Part shown: piece after piece, positions 1-9,215 of the stretch
Numbering within the stretch: the first letter of the stretch is position 1
How the letters are laid out: each line of letters begins with the position of its first letter
Assembly: GCA_017993335.1 (NCBI GenBank)
Contig: JAGOMX010000007.1
Coordinates: forward strand, 1 to 57,650
DNA from: Alphaproteobacteria bacterium
Lineage (GTDB): Bacteria; Pseudomonadota; Alphaproteobacteria; JAGOMX01
Length of the DNA: 57,650 bases
Reading direction: 5' to 3'
Position numbers and translations under genes: made by a program
Notes under the pieces: model-generated
What the model saw: the letters and a program-made list of their open reading frames with translations, nothing else
Told to the model about the DNA's origin: nothing
The model's database searches: none

Positions 1-2
1 TG

Positions 3-80
3 ATTTATCTGCCTTGCGGTTCGATTTTTAGGTCTTTGTGCAACCATGACATCCCAGGTAGATGTCTTAAAATTGCATAA
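3..80 (+). CDS. Possible 3' end of an upstream gene (partial, weak)
   Basis: One forward frame is open from the left edge to a TAA at 78-80 (about 25 codons), immediately before a strong hairpin terminator. It could be the tail of a gene that begins outside the window. The peptide has no recognisable motif, and a stretch this short can be open by chance. Only the terminator placement supports it. Confidence 0.2.
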   Translation: MYLPCGSIFRSLCNHDIPGRCLKIA

Positions 81-110
81 AAAAGCCCCGATAGGCACCG
101 GGGCTTTTTT
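79..110. terminator. Bidirectional rho-independent terminator
   Basis: A 6-bp GC stem (GCCCCG 85-90 with CGGGGC 99-104) and an 8-nt loop are flanked by six A on the left and six T on the right, so it can terminate in both directions. On the minus strand it lies just past the stop of the TolC-family gene. On the plus strand it would end whatever enters from the left edge. Confidence 0.85.
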
Positions 111-127
111 AAAAAATGTAGTGGACT

Positions 128-1963
128 CTACTCTTGTGTATAAGTAGTCGGTTGTGTTAACACATCGGTTTCGTCGATTGTAAATTCAGACGTTGGTGCC
201 GATGTCCCATCTGGAGAAAACATATCTGAAAACCAGTTAGAGATACTGGATTCCTCTTCGAGGGTTACCGATGCTGTTTCTGCTGTCGCACTAAAGCCTG
301 TGGGTTGAGCCGCTGTAGGTGTTTCGTCTACAGTGAACTCAGTGTTTGTTGTGCTTTGTTCTTGTGAAGAAAACAAATCCGAAAACCAGCTGGAAGACGT
401 GGTGTTTTCTTCCGTTGATACAGAAGCTGCCTCTGAAATTTCAGCGGTTGCTGGAGAGGCTTCAGTCGGTGTTAGCTCGAGGCTAACATCGTTTTCTGTG
501 CTGGCGGTTTCCTTCAACAGGACATCCTTTTCTGCCTCGATTTGTTTATCGGTGATACGCTTTTCTTCGCCACAAGATTTATTGCTGTAGCTTGTGTCTT
601 TAAGATCGGTGCGTCCTTCGTCAGACATGATCTGGGGTGAATTTCTTTTAAACCCATATCTTTCTAAAAGAACACCCATAGAAGCCAAAAGTCTGGCTTG
701 GGAGATGTCGATGGCTGCATCCGTCGTGATTAAAGAACCTCTGGCGAGGAAGTATTGATTCACGGAACCCAGCACGTCGGTCAAGGAAATCTCTCCCAAC
801 TCATATAGCTTTTCAAAGGCTTCTTTTTCTTGTTTTAAGGCGGTTACAGATTTACGCACTTCAACAGAGCTGGCTTCAGAGCTTTTATATTGCGCCCAAG
901 ATTTACGGATGTCTTCTTCCGCTGTACGCAAATCAGAGTCTAAGCGGAATCTTTGTTCGGCCAGTAATTCGGCAACTTCACTGGATCTAGCCATATCCGC
1001 ACCACCATTGTAAAGATTATAGCGCACGACACCTAAAACGTTATAAACGTCTGTGTAACCTTTTTTGCCACCGTTGTTTTTGGCCCGGTTAACGTTGGCT
1101 TGTAAATCGAACGTGGGGAAGTAAGCGCCTTGGCGGTTTTTCATTTCAGCCGTCGTTACGTCGATACGGGATCTGGCCAGTATAACTGTTTTGTTGTTAT
1201 CCAATCCAACGCGCAAAGCATCATTCAAACATTTAGGAATGTATTCCTCACGGATTCTGGCGGAAACTAAATTATCTGGATCCTGTCCCGTTAGGTTTTT
1301 GTATTGGGCAACAGCTGTGTCTAGATCGCCTTGGATGTCCGTAATGGCGTTGGCTGCAGTTGCTGTTCTGGCTTGCATTGTGAATCTGTCTTTTGTAGAA
1401 GCACGACCAGCCTTGATGAGTTCCTCAACTTTTCCGGCAATCGCTTTATGGGCTTGATGGTTGCGTTTGGCTTCTCTTAGTAATCTTTGGAAACGGCGGA
1501 CGTCGATATAAGCGTTGGCGGTTCTAAAGGCCAACAGTTCCATTGTCTCATCAACCTTTTTCTCGCCTTGGATATAATCGGCACGAGCTTTTTCTACTTG
1601 GGCAGTTGTCTTGAAACCATCAAAAATATTTTGAACGACATCGATAGACGGGTTCGAACGGAATTTTCTAGCTTTACAATTCAGAGCTGACGCGCAACTG
1701 GTGGTCCAGAATTTGTTACGTGTGCGTTCCCAGCCGGCACTGAGGCTGGCATCTATTTTAGGGAAGTACCCAGATCTTGCTTGATCAATTAGGTGCTCTC
1801 TTGCCTTCGCCGATGCGGCATCTCCCTTAATCTGGGGGTTTTCCTCAACCATTTTTTTTAAGGCATCAGATAGGCTCGTGGCGGCATTTAATTCCGGAGA
1901 AAGGATTATGCAGGCGACTGAAAGCAATCCGGCTTTATACAAAATCTTCATTTTCGTTTTCAT
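128..1963 (-). CDS. TolC-family outer-membrane efflux protein (type I secretion)
   Basis: A 611-residue outer-membrane channel protein of the TolC/LapE type. It would form the trimeric duct through the outer membrane and periplasm for type I secretion. A hydrophobic signal peptide covers about residues 1-28 (ending near NAAT). Two long helical OEP-type halves follow, with the LAFRTANAYIDV and later EKLYELGEISLTDVL segments typical of the family. It diverges from the ABC exporter and adaptor genes at 2114 and 4349, a classical three-part set. Unusually, after the normal end of the barrel/helix domain (near residue 455) there is an acidic Ser/Thr-rich tail of about 150 residues. The tail carries two copies of a W-F-S-D-[LM]-F-S ... 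EFT[VI]DET ... QPT unit. Most family members stop at 430-480 residues. Family assignment is firm; the tail's role is unknown. Confidence 0.9.
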   Translation of the reverse strand: MKTKMKILYKAGLLSVACIILSPELNAATSLSDALKKMVEENPQIKGDAASAKAREHLIDQARSGYFPKIDASLSAGWERTRNKFWTTSCASALNCKARKFRSNPSIDVVQNIFDGFKTTAQVEKARADYIQGEKKVDETMELLAFRTANAYIDVRRFQRLLREAKRNHQAHKAIAGKVEELIKAGRASTKDRFTMQARTATAANAITDIQGDLDTAVAQYKNLTGQDPDNLVSARIREEYIPKCLNDALRVGLDNNKTVILARSRIDVTTAEMKNRQGAYFPTFDLQANVNRAKNNGGKKGYTDVYNVLGVVRYNLYNGGADMARSSEVAELLAEQRFRLDSDLRTAEEDIRKSWAQYKSSEASSVEVRKSVTALKQEKEAFEKLYELGEISLTDVLGSVNQYFLARGSLITTDAAIDISQARLLASMGVLLERYGFKRNSPQIMSDEGRTDLKDTSYSNKSCGEEKRITDKQIEAEKDVLLKETASTENDVSLELTPTEASPATAEISEAASVSTEENTTSSSWFSDLFSSQEQSTTNTEFTVDETPTAAQPTGFSATAETASVTLEEESSISNWFSDMFSPDGTSAPTSEFTIDETDVLTQPTTYTQE

Positions 1964-2113
1964 GTGGGCATCCCTATTTTACATTTTTTTCTTTTGCTGA
2001 TTATGTTTTATGCATAAGCAGAAAAAATTTTAGAATATTTTATTAAAATATTAACCAATAACAGGAGATCATGTAAATAGATAAAGTCATTTTATTATAT
2101 AGAAAATAAAGTT

Positions 2114-4348
2114 ATGACAGAGAAAAAAGACCCGATTATGAATAATGAATATGAAAATGATGTGGGGCCTGATCTTGCAAGTCCTGAATTTTCCAAACAA
2201 TTCATGGATGATCAGTGGCAAACAACACCTGCTGATTTAGATGATCCGCTGTTGGGCTGTCTTGTGACTATTACGTCACTATATGAAAGACCATTCTCGG
2301 GAACGGCCTTTAAAGCTGGTCTTCCGTTGGTTAATGGTCGCCTCACGCCAGAACTTTTTGTGCGAGCCGCCTCACGGGTGGGGTTAAGCGCGAAGATTGT
2401 GCGTAAAAATTTCCAACAAATATCTGTTTTGACGTTGCCTTGTGTGATCCTTTTGCAGGGAAGTAAGGCTTGTGTGTTGGTGGCTCTAAAAGATGATGAA
2501 GCCGAAATTATATTACCCGAGATGGGTCGAGGGTCGCAATTTATTAAGGTTGCGGAATTAGAAAAAATTTATGTGGGGTTGGCTATCTTTGTGCGACCTC
2601 AGTATCGTTATGATAATCGTTCTGCTGAGCTGGAAACGGAAAGTCCGCGGTCATGGTTCTGGGGGACTTTAGCAGAGTTTTGGCCGATATATGGTCAAGT
2701 AGCGATTGCGGCCTTATTGATTAACCTCTTTGCCATAGCCTCGCCGTTGTTTACGATGAACGTTTACGATCGAGTTGTACCAAATAATGCCACGGACACC
2801 CTATGGGTTCTTGCTTCCGGTATCGCTATAATATACCTGTTTGATTTTTTATTGAGGGGCTTACGCGGGTATTTTGTCGATGCGGCAGGTAAAAATGCGG
2901 ACATAATTCTGGCCAGTCGTTTATTTGAGCACGTCATGGGGATGAAGCTTTCTTCAAAACCGAATTCATCGGGTGGGTTTGCCAATCAACTTAGAGAATT
3001 TGAAACCTTGAGAGAGTTCTTTTCCTCTGTAACGCTGGTGGCGTTGATCGATTTGCCTTTTATATTTTTATTTATTTTCATCATATACTTAATCGGTGGG
3101 CCTGTCGCATATGTGCCGATGGTTATTGTGCCTGTTGTGATTCTTGTTTCTGTGCTGTTGCAAATGCCTTTGCGTACATGGGTGAAGAGAATGTTCCGTG
3201 AGGCGGCGCAAAAACACTCTTTGCTTGTAGAGGCTATTAATGGTCTAGAAACAATCAAAAGTTTGGGTATAGAAGGTCGTGTGCAAAGAAATTGGGAAAG
3301 CTTTGTGGAGCAGTCTTCAGGTTCTTCTAATGCGGCTCGATTCCTTTCGCAGGCGGCTATTAATTTTTCTGCTTTTGCACAGAATTTAAGTAGCGTGGCC
3401 GTTGTTATCGTTGGTGTGTATTTAATTTCTGAAGGTTTGATGACGATGGGTGCCTTGATTGCGTGCAGTATTTTGGCTGGACGCGCGTTGGCACCATTGG
3501 CGCAAGTGGTGGGCCTTTTAACTCGCTTTAATCAATCCATGACAGCCTTGCATGCTCTTGATGAAATCGTAAAATCGCCTTTAGAAAGGCCAAAAAATAA
3601 GATCTTTCTGCATAGGCCTCGTTTCGATGGAGAAATCGATTTTAAGGACGTGGTGTTTAGGTACCCTGGTCAGGAAATGAATGCTTTGGATCATGTCTCT
3701 TTCAGTATAAAACCGGGTGAGAAAATTGGTTTGATCGGTAAAATCGGTTCAGGGAAATCGACGATTGAGAAATTAATTTTAGGCTTATATACGCCTTTAG
3801 AAGGTTCTGTTCTTATCGATGCCACCGACACCCGGCAATTGGATCCGGCAGATTTGAGGACAAATATTGGTTATATCGCGCAAGATGTATTTTTGTTTTA
3901 TGGCTCTGTCCGGGAAAATCTATTGATGGGTTCGGATGATGCGACGGATGGAGATATGTTGCGTGCGGCTCGTATTGCTGGTGTGGATGATTTCGTTCGT
4001 CGTCATCCTTTAGGGTACGATATGCCTGTGGGTGAAAGTGGCACGAATGTCTCTGGCGGGCAAAGACAGTCTATCGCCGTTGCGCGAGCTTTAATGCGCG
4101 ATCCACCTATTTTGATTTTTGACGAACCTACCGCCATGATGGATCACACGGCAGAAGCTCGGTTTATCAGTCGTTTAAATGAAGGTTTAGGCAACAAATC
4201 ACTTATTTTGATAACCCATAGAATGTCTTTGCTATCGATCGTTGATCGCCTTTTAGTCATGGATAACGGCAAACTTGTTGCGGATGGTCCACGGGATGAT
4301 GTTTTGAAGGCATTAAGCGGAACTCAACTTCATAGTGCAGGTAAATAA
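2114..4348 (+). CDS. Type I secretion ABC exporter with degenerate C39-like domain (LapB-like)
   Basis: Inner-membrane ABC exporter half-transporter (744 residues) powering type I secretion. Residues about 35-165 form a C39-peptidase-like domain. The His-bearing HFVV-type motif of active peptidases is absent (GSKACVLV occupies that place), so it probably binds substrate rather than cutting it, as in LapB/HlyB. Transmembrane helices span about 190-460. The nucleotide-binding domain has Walker A GKIGSGKS, signature VSGGQ, Walker B ILIFDEP and an H-loop in ITHRM. The adaptor gene follows with no spacing (stop 4346-4348, next ATG 4349), so the two are co-translated. The ribosome binding site before ATG 2114 is poor. 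An in-frame ATG at 2150 is an alternative start that would only shorten the acidic N-terminus. Confidence 0.92.
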   Translation: MTEKKDPIMNNEYENDVGPDLASPEFSKQFMDDQWQTTPADLDDPLLGCLVTITSLYERPFSGTAFKAGLPLVNGRLTPELFVRAASRVGLSAKIVRKNFQQISVLTLPCVILLQGSKACVLVALKDDEAEIILPEMGRGSQFIKVAELEKIYVGLAIFVRPQYRYDNRSAELETESPRSWFWGTLAEFWPIYGQVAIAALLINLFAIASPLFTMNVYDRVVPNNATDTLWVLASGIAIIYLFDFLLRGLRGYFVDAAGKNADIILASRLFEHVMGMKLSSKPNSSGGFANQLREFETLREFFSSVTLVALIDLPFIFLFIFIIYLIGGPVAYVPMVIVPVVILVSVLLQMPLRTWVKRMFREAAQKHSLLVEAINGLETIKSLGIEGRVQRNWESFVEQSSGSSNAARFLSQAAINFSAFAQNLSSVAVVIVGVYLISEGLMTMGALIACSILAGRALAPLAQVVGLLTRFNQSMTALHALDEIVKSPLERPKNKIFLHRPRFDGEIDFKDVVFRYPGQEMNALDHVSFSIKPGEKIGLIGKIGSGKSTIEKLILGLYTPLEGSVLIDATDTRQLDPADLRTNIGYIAQDVFLFYGSVRENLLMGSDDATDGDMLRAARIAGVDDFVRRHPLGYDMPVGESGTNVSGGQRQSIAVARALMRDPPILIFDEPTAMMDHTAEARFISRLNEGLGNKSLILITHRMSLLSIVDRLLVMDNGKLVADGPRDDVLKALSGTQLHSAGK

Positions 4349-5827
4349 ATGAAAGAAAAAATGCCCCCTATCGATTTTGAAAAAGAGCCCATTGTGGAAA
4401 CAAAAGAGACAAATCTTCAACCTCAGAATGAGGATGTGGAGAAGGCTGAGCTCGATACGAGTCTGCTTGGGGCGGGAAAATTTGCTTTTGGTTCTACCCC
4501 AAAAGAAGACCCGGAAGACATTGGTTTTATGTCCGCTGTAACGGGTGCGCACAAGAGTAAGCCAAAAAGTTGGGGGTCTGTGCTTCTATATGCTATCGGT
4601 GGATTTTTGATATTAGCTTTAGTTTGGAGCTTTTTTGCTCAGCTAGATCAAATCACGCGAGGGCAAGGCCAAATAATACCTTCAGGCCAGACTAAAATCA
4701 TTGATCATTTAGAAGGCGGAATCATTAAAGAAATCCTCGTTAAAGAGGGGGATATCGTTGAGCAAGGTCAGGTTTTGTTGTTAGTGGATGCAACGGTGGC
4801 TAAAGATAAGTACGAAGAAGGTTTAATGGTCTATTACAGAACCCAAGCACAAATTGCGCGTTTAAAGGCACAAGCGGAAAATCAACCCTTTGTGATGCCA
4901 GAAGAAGTGCAAAAAAATGCGCCAGAGATTGCAAGGCGTGAGCAGGCTCTTTATGAGCAAGCCTTAAATCGAGTGCAAAACGAGAAGCAAATTGCAACCA
5001 ATGAACTGGAACAAAGGCAACAAGAGTATCTGCAGGCAAAAGCACAAGTGGATCAATTAGAGAATCGTTTGTCCCTTATTGAGCAAGAAGCCCAACTGAT
5101 GGAGCCTTTGCTGAAAAGCGGGATCGTGCCAAAAATGGATTGGATTCGTGTGCAAAGAGAGATCAGCGATACCAAAGGAGAGCTCGCCAGCGCAAAAGTC
5201 TCTGTGCCTAAAGCAGAAGCGGCTATCAACGAAGCGAAACAAAAGCTCGAGCAAGTCGAGATCAGTATCCGCAATGAAGAAAATCGTGAATTGCGAGAGG
5301 CTCAATTGCGATGGGCTGAGATTAAGGATAATACCGTAAAAGATTTAGATCGCTTGCAGAGAACAGAAATAAAATCTCCGGTGCGTGGGACGATCAAAGA
5401 ATTAAAAATAAATACCATTGGCGGTGTTGTGCAACCGGGTAAAGACTTAATAGCCATTGTTCCCTTGGAAGATCAGTTGCTGGTGGAAGCGCAGATTTCT
5501 CCAGCAGATGTAGCATTTTTAAGTCCAGGGATGAAGGCCGTCATTAAAGTTACGGCCTATGACTATGGTATTTATGGCGGCCTAGATGCGGTTCTTTTGG
5601 ATATCAGCGCGGATAGTATCGTGGACGAAAAAACAAAAGATCAAAAACAGTATTTCCGTATACGCTTGAAAACCGATAAAAATTATTTGGAAAAAGATGG
5701 AAAAAGATTGGCTATTTCTCCAGGTATGACGGCGCAAGTGGATATCATTACTGGCAAGAAAACCGTGTGGCAATATATCATGAAGCCTATTTTGAAATCG
5801 ACTGGTAATGCTTTAACCGAGCGCTAA
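4349..5827 (+). CDS. HlyD-family type I secretion adaptor (LapC-like)
   Basis: Periplasmic membrane-fusion protein (492 residues) linking the ABC exporter to the TolC-type channel. A charged cytosolic N-terminus of about 70 residues precedes one transmembrane segment (about 73-95, LLYAIGGFLILALVW). Then come the first half of a lipoyl/biotinyl-like motif (DHLEGGIIKEILVKEGD), a long coiled coil (about 145-330, Gln/Glu-rich), the returning half (IKSPVRGTIKEL) and a C-terminal beta-barrel domain. It abuts the exporter gene and overlaps the convergent substrate-binding-protein gene by 4 bp at its stop codon. The N-terminal extension is longer than in HlyD itself but common in LapC-like members. 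Confidence 0.92.
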   Translation: MKEKMPPIDFEKEPIVETKETNLQPQNEDVEKAELDTSLLGAGKFAFGSTPKEDPEDIGFMSAVTGAHKSKPKSWGSVLLYAIGGFLILALVWSFFAQLDQITRGQGQIIPSGQTKIIDHLEGGIIKEILVKEGDIVEQGQVLLLVDATVAKDKYEEGLMVYYRTQAQIARLKAQAENQPFVMPEEVQKNAPEIARREQALYEQALNRVQNEKQIATNELEQRQQEYLQAKAQVDQLENRLSLIEQEAQLMEPLLKSGIVPKMDWIRVQREISDTKGELASAKVSVPKAEAAINEAKQKLEQVEISIRNEENRELREAQLRWAEIKDNTVKDLDRLQRTEIKSPVRGTIKELKINTIGGVVQPGKDLIAIVPLEDQLLVEAQISPADVAFLSPGMKAVIKVTAYDYGIYGGLDAVLLDISADSIVDEKTKDQKQYFRIRLKTDKNYLEKDGKRLAISPGMTAQVDIITGKKTVWQYIMKPILKSTGNALTER

Positions 5828-6816
5828 TCCAAGTTGATACGATCTAGCGGGATGCTCAACAGTTTGGCGGTTTGTTCATTAATCGTGAAGTTCAGCTGAC
5901 TGGGGATGCATACATCTATTTCTCGGATGGGTTCACCGTTCAGAATTCGAATGATAATTTTTCCTGTTTCTTGTCCGATAAGAAAGCTGTCATTGGCCAG
6001 GCTTACAAGGATGCCTTCTTTTGTGGATTGGTCATCACTCGCCATGGTTGGAATTTTATTTTCATTCGCTACACGTACAACGCTTTTAATCGCTGAGGCT
6101 ATGGTGTTGTCGTTAGGGATGTATATGGCGTCGACCTGTCCGACTAATTTTGTGGCCGCGGTAAAGACATCACCGGATTTATGGGCCGGAGATTTAATAA
6201 TCTCAATACCTTCAATTTGAGCAAATGGGGTTAGCTTTTCAATTTGTTTAATAGAATTTATCTCCTTAGGGTTATAGAGAATGCCTAACCTTTTAAGATC
6301 TGGTACGATTTTTTGGAGTAACGTAATTTGATTTTTCATCGGTGGTAAATCCAAGGTTCCCGTAACATTTTCGGCTGTAATATCTAAATCTTTGACTAAG
6401 TTGGCGCTGATGGGGTCCGTGACGCCGCTAAATACCAGCGGAATGGATTTTGTTTTGTTTGCGGCATTCAAGGATTGCGCAGATGGCGTGGCTATCCCCA
6501 CAACAACAGTAGGCTCTATATGCATAAGTTTTTGAGCAATTTGGTGAGCTGAGCTTAGGCTGCCATTGGCATTTTCGTAAACAATTTGAATTTTATTTTT
6601 ATGGAGGTAGTCATTTTTATTCAGCTCCTCAAGGATACCAAGGCGTATGCGATCCAAGGATGGGTGCGCGGCAAATTGGGATATGGCAATGATTCTTGTG
6701 GAGGGGCTACTGTGGGTCTGGTAGAGAATGAATGAAATAATAATCGCGCTCATAGCAATCGTTATCGTTGCCATTTTTGCCAGGGAAAGAATCTTTTTTT
6801 GTATGAAATCATGCAT
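5824..6816 (-). CDS. ABC transporter substrate-binding protein, TrpX/PF04392 family
   Basis: Predicted periplasmic binding protein (330 residues) of the family often named TrpX, which includes aromatic amino acid binders. An N-terminal hydrophobic segment (about 16-34) is a signal peptide or anchor. Family landmarks are a two-lobed fold with the TPSAQSLNAA segment, the LVFSGVTDP motif and an IYIPNDNTIASA segment. The start is supported by a GAGAG stretch 7 nt upstream. No permease or ATPase gene accompanies it here: the left neighbour is the convergent secretion adaptor and the right neighbour diverges. Partners must therefore be encoded elsewhere or be missing. Substrate cannot be read from sequence. 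Confidence 0.8.
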   Translation of the reverse strand: MHDFIQKKILSLAKMATITIAMSAIIISFILYQTHSSPSTRIIAISQFAAHPSLDRIRLGILEELNKNDYLHKNKIQIVYENANGSLSSAHQIAQKLMHIEPTVVVGIATPSAQSLNAANKTKSIPLVFSGVTDPISANLVKDLDITAENVTGTLDLPPMKNQITLLQKIVPDLKRLGILYNPKEINSIKQIEKLTPFAQIEGIEIIKSPAHKSGDVFTAATKLVGQVDAIYIPNDNTIASAIKSVVRVANENKIPTMASDDQSTKEGILVSLANDSFLIGQETGKIIIRILNGEPIREIDVCIPSQLNFTINEQTAKLLSIPLDRINLD

Positions 6817-6949
6817 TTTTTTTCTCTCTCTACAGTAGATTCAGTAACGAATGGCTGTTTCATTTCTATTAAATAGGAAAAACAGCCTTGCGGGTACATT
6901 TTTTTTTGTGATAAACAGCTTGAGAGAGAAGTAGTAAACGGAAAAATGA

Positions 6950-7837
6950 ATGACGTATAAAAAATATATTTTGCGTGCCAGTTTGGTCTTGTCCGTTGTT
7001 TTTGCGGTGGCTGGATTTATGTGGTTGAAGGATTACTCATCTTTGTTGAGCTTCCGTACGTCGACGTCGGCCTATCAATGGTGGACTTTTTCTGGGGCGG
7101 ATAGACGGGGCCTGGATGATTTGCGCATTTCTGGCAGCGGTGTTTTGCATGAAAAGGCTTTCGTTTCCAGCCTTAAGAGCGCAGGAATCCCTTTGGATAA
7201 AGTCTATGTTTTAGATTTGGCCGGCAATGATTTCCTTTTTGCCAATGGCCGTCCCTTGCGATGGTTTAACTGGGTTCAGACGGATAATGGCATCGAGGAG
7301 CCCTATAAACCGGTTCGGGGTCTTGTTTCCTTGAATGACAATGCGAAATGGTTTTTCCGCCGGTTATGGTATCCTCGTCCAGAACAATCGATTGTCGAAA
7401 CCGAAGAAGAAATGGTGCGACGGTTGGGTTGTCAATATTTTCGTTTTGCCGTAAATCGGCGACAAGTTTATCCACCAGAAACGATAGATCGTTTTATGGC
7501 GTTTGTGACAAGCCTACCGCAGGATGTTTGGTTGCATTTTCACTGTAATGGTGGAAATTCCAGAACGACAACGATGATGATCTTGTACGACATTATCCGC
7601 AACGGTAGCCATGTACCCCTAGAGACCATACTCGAGCGCCAATATGCCTTAGGCGGTGTGGATGTACGAGATACCCGTGTGTATTGGAATGGCACATACG
7701 AAAAACAAATGCTCGTCATGCGTAAGACAATGATTGAGGATTTTTATCGCTATCGCCAAGATCCTCATGGCTTCGGTCAAACCTCCTGGACCGAATGGTT
7801 CGCCCAACACGGCACCGCAAAAGATCCAGAGGTTTAA
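6950..7837 (+). CDS. PTP-like phytase / inositol-polyphosphate phosphatase, membrane-anchored or exported
   Basis: 295-residue cysteine phosphatase of the bacterial PTP-like phytase family, which removes phosphate from inositol phosphates or phosphoproteins. The P-loop is HCNGGNSRTT, giving the CX5R signature with predicted nucleophile Cys199 and Arg205. Family features around it are WLHFHC before the loop, a following LYDIIRN helix, and a RQYALGG segment. The substitution of NGGNS for the usual EAGVG/EAGKG loop is unusual and may alter substrate choice. A hydrophobic N-terminal segment (about 7-25) predicts export or anchoring. It stands alone, divergent from the substrate-binding-protein gene. 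In a host-associated bacterium it might act on host phosphoinositides, but that is inference only. Confidence 0.82.
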   Translation: MTYKKYILRASLVLSVVFAVAGFMWLKDYSSLLSFRTSTSAYQWWTFSGADRRGLDDLRISGSGVLHEKAFVSSLKSAGIPLDKVYVLDLAGNDFLFANGRPLRWFNWVQTDNGIEEPYKPVRGLVSLNDNAKWFFRRLWYPRPEQSIVETEEEMVRRLGCQYFRFAVNRRQVYPPETIDRFMAFVTSLPQDVWLHFHCNGGNSRTTTMMILYDIIRNGSHVPLETILERQYALGGVDVRDTRVYWNGTYEKQMLVMRKTMIEDFYRYRQDPHGFGQTSWTEWFAQHGTAKDPEV

Positions 7838-7907
7838 TAGGTGGGAAATGCCCCCAATGGGGGTGTGTGCTATCCAACATTCTAAGTTGAATCTCAGGAC
7901 ATAGGTG

Positions 7908-8666
7908 TTACTTAAAAATACAGGAATTCAAGTCGCTAATTAATTGTTGGATTGAATCTGCATGTTCTAATATCCTTAAGTAAGATCCATATCTAGCATG
8001 ATTATGGGCGAGCAAGCGTAATTTTTTCGCCAAACTATCGTCTGATGTGGGGGCAGAATGCATGGCTTTGGTTTCTAGTTTGTGAAGTTTATTAAAATTT
8101 TTCGCGAGGTATTTTTGCAAAAGTTCCTTGCTTCCCCATGAACTAATGACTTCAGAGTGAAGTCTTTCAAGTGTTATTCTGAAGCTGGCTGAGAAGTCTG
8201 ATAGAGTTTGCTGATTTAATGGAGACGATTTATTTTGTTGGGAATTTATCAAGAAGCAGAGCGATAAAAACTGGTCTGCAGTAGAAAGTAAATGAGAGTA
8301 TATATTCATTAGGTTTTTATTTCGCTCAATTAAATAGTTTCCAGATATTATTTGTGAAGTTATTTCGTTGACGATTGTTCCTGTTGTCTTTTTCCCATTG
8401 TTCTTTTCTAAAACACTATTATTTTCTCGGGTCAACCGGCAAATTAATTTTGAAATTTCTTGCGTTTTGTACATTATTTCCTGGGCTGATTGTCCTGCGG
8501 GTGCAGCTATGCTTTTAATTTGTTGTTCTCTTTCTTGGAAGGATACGGGCCGGTTAATTGCTTGAAGGAACTCGGATTTTTCTTCCTCCGTATATGAAGA
8601 GCTTGCAGCGGCATAGCTGGATGCAAGTCCTAGAATTAAGCTGATGAAGATTGATTTTTTGAACAT
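7908..8666 (-). CDS. Secreted hypothetical protein
   Basis: 252 residues with a clear signal peptide (about 1-22, cleavage near YAAAS). The mature part is helix-rich and polar, with two Cys in its central part and one near the C-terminus. No domain was recognised. It lies 57 bp after nuoI on the same strand, so it could be read through from the complex I operon, but nothing in it suggests a respiratory role. It occupies the place where nuoJ would be expected. Confidence 0.7.
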   Translation of the reverse strand: MFKKSIFISLILGLASSYAAASSSYTEEEKSEFLQAINRPVSFQEREQQIKSIAAPAGQSAQEIMYKTQEISKLICRLTRENNSVLEKNNGKKTTGTIVNEITSQIISGNYLIERNKNLMNIYSHLLSTADQFLSLCFLINSQQNKSSPLNQQTLSDFSASFRITLERLHSEVISSWGSKELLQKYLAKNFNKLHKLETKAMHSAPTSDDSLAKKLRLLAHNHARYGSYLRILEHADSIQQLISDLNSCIFK

Positions 8667-8723
8667 AAGAGTACCCTTTAAGTTGAATTAATTTCATTAT
8701 TGTCAATAAAATCTTTGATGATT

Positions 8724-9215
8724 TTATCTATACTTCTCATCGGCTTGAATATTTGCTGCCAGAGCTTTTTCCCAACGGTCGCCATTATCGAGGAGTTTGG
8801 CTTTGTTGTAGAGCAGCTCTTCATGGGTTTCCGTGGCAAATTCATAGTTGGGGCCCATGACGATGGCGTCTACGGGGCAGGCTTCTTGGCAGAGGCCGCA
8901 ATAGATGCATTTGGTCATGTCGATATCGTAACGAGTTGTCCGTCTGGATCCGTCGTCTCTAGGTTCGGCTTCAATGGTGATAGCCAGGGCTGGACAAGCG
9001 GCTTCGCAGAGTTTGCAGGCGATACAACGCTCTTCACCGCTGGGATAGCGACGCAAAGCGTGTTCCATGCGAAAACGAGGACTTAATGGCCCTTTCTCGT
9101 AAGGGTAGTTTAAGGTTACTTTATGTTTAAACATATAGCGGAAAGTCAACGACATCCCCCGTATGACATCCAGCAAAAATAGACTTTTGATACCGTTCAG
9201 CGCGCGTGCAATCAT
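8724..9215 (-). CDS. nuoI: NADH-quinone oxidoreductase subunit I
   Basis: 163-residue ferredoxin-like subunit of complex I that carries clusters N6a and N6b in the peripheral arm, near the membrane. Two [4Fe-4S] motifs are visible: [12 protein letters not shown] and [12 protein letters not shown]. Length is normal for alphaproteobacteria (about 162-165). It is the last gene of the minus-strand nuoCDEFGHI run, with its ATG directly after the nuoH stop. The usual followers nuoJ, K, L, M and N are not here. Confidence 0.97.
   Translation of the reverse strand: MIARALNGIKSLFLLDVIRGMSLTFRYMFKHKVTLNYPYEKGPLSPRFRMEHALRRYPSGEERCIACKLCEAACPALAITIEAEPRDDGSRRTTRYDIDMTKCIYCGLCQEACPVDAIVMGPNYEFATETHEELLYNKAKLLDNGDRWEKALAANIQADEKYR

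Noticed and set aside
2114-2620. Active C39 bacteriocin-processing peptidase domain on the ABC exporter
   Set aside because: The His-containing motif of the active site is missing, so cleavage after a double-glycine leader is not expected. It fits the C39-like domain of LapB/HlyB-type exporters.
6853-6887. Hairpin GGCTGTTT ... AAACAGCC as a terminator
   Set aside because: It lies between two divergently transcribed genes, so there is no transcript for it to end, and the T run starts only about 12 bases later. Could be an operator, but nothing else supports this.
7850-7868. CCCCC-AAT-GGGGG hairpin after the phosphatase gene as a terminator
   Set aside because: There is no T run on either side and the loop is only three bases. 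Too weak to call.
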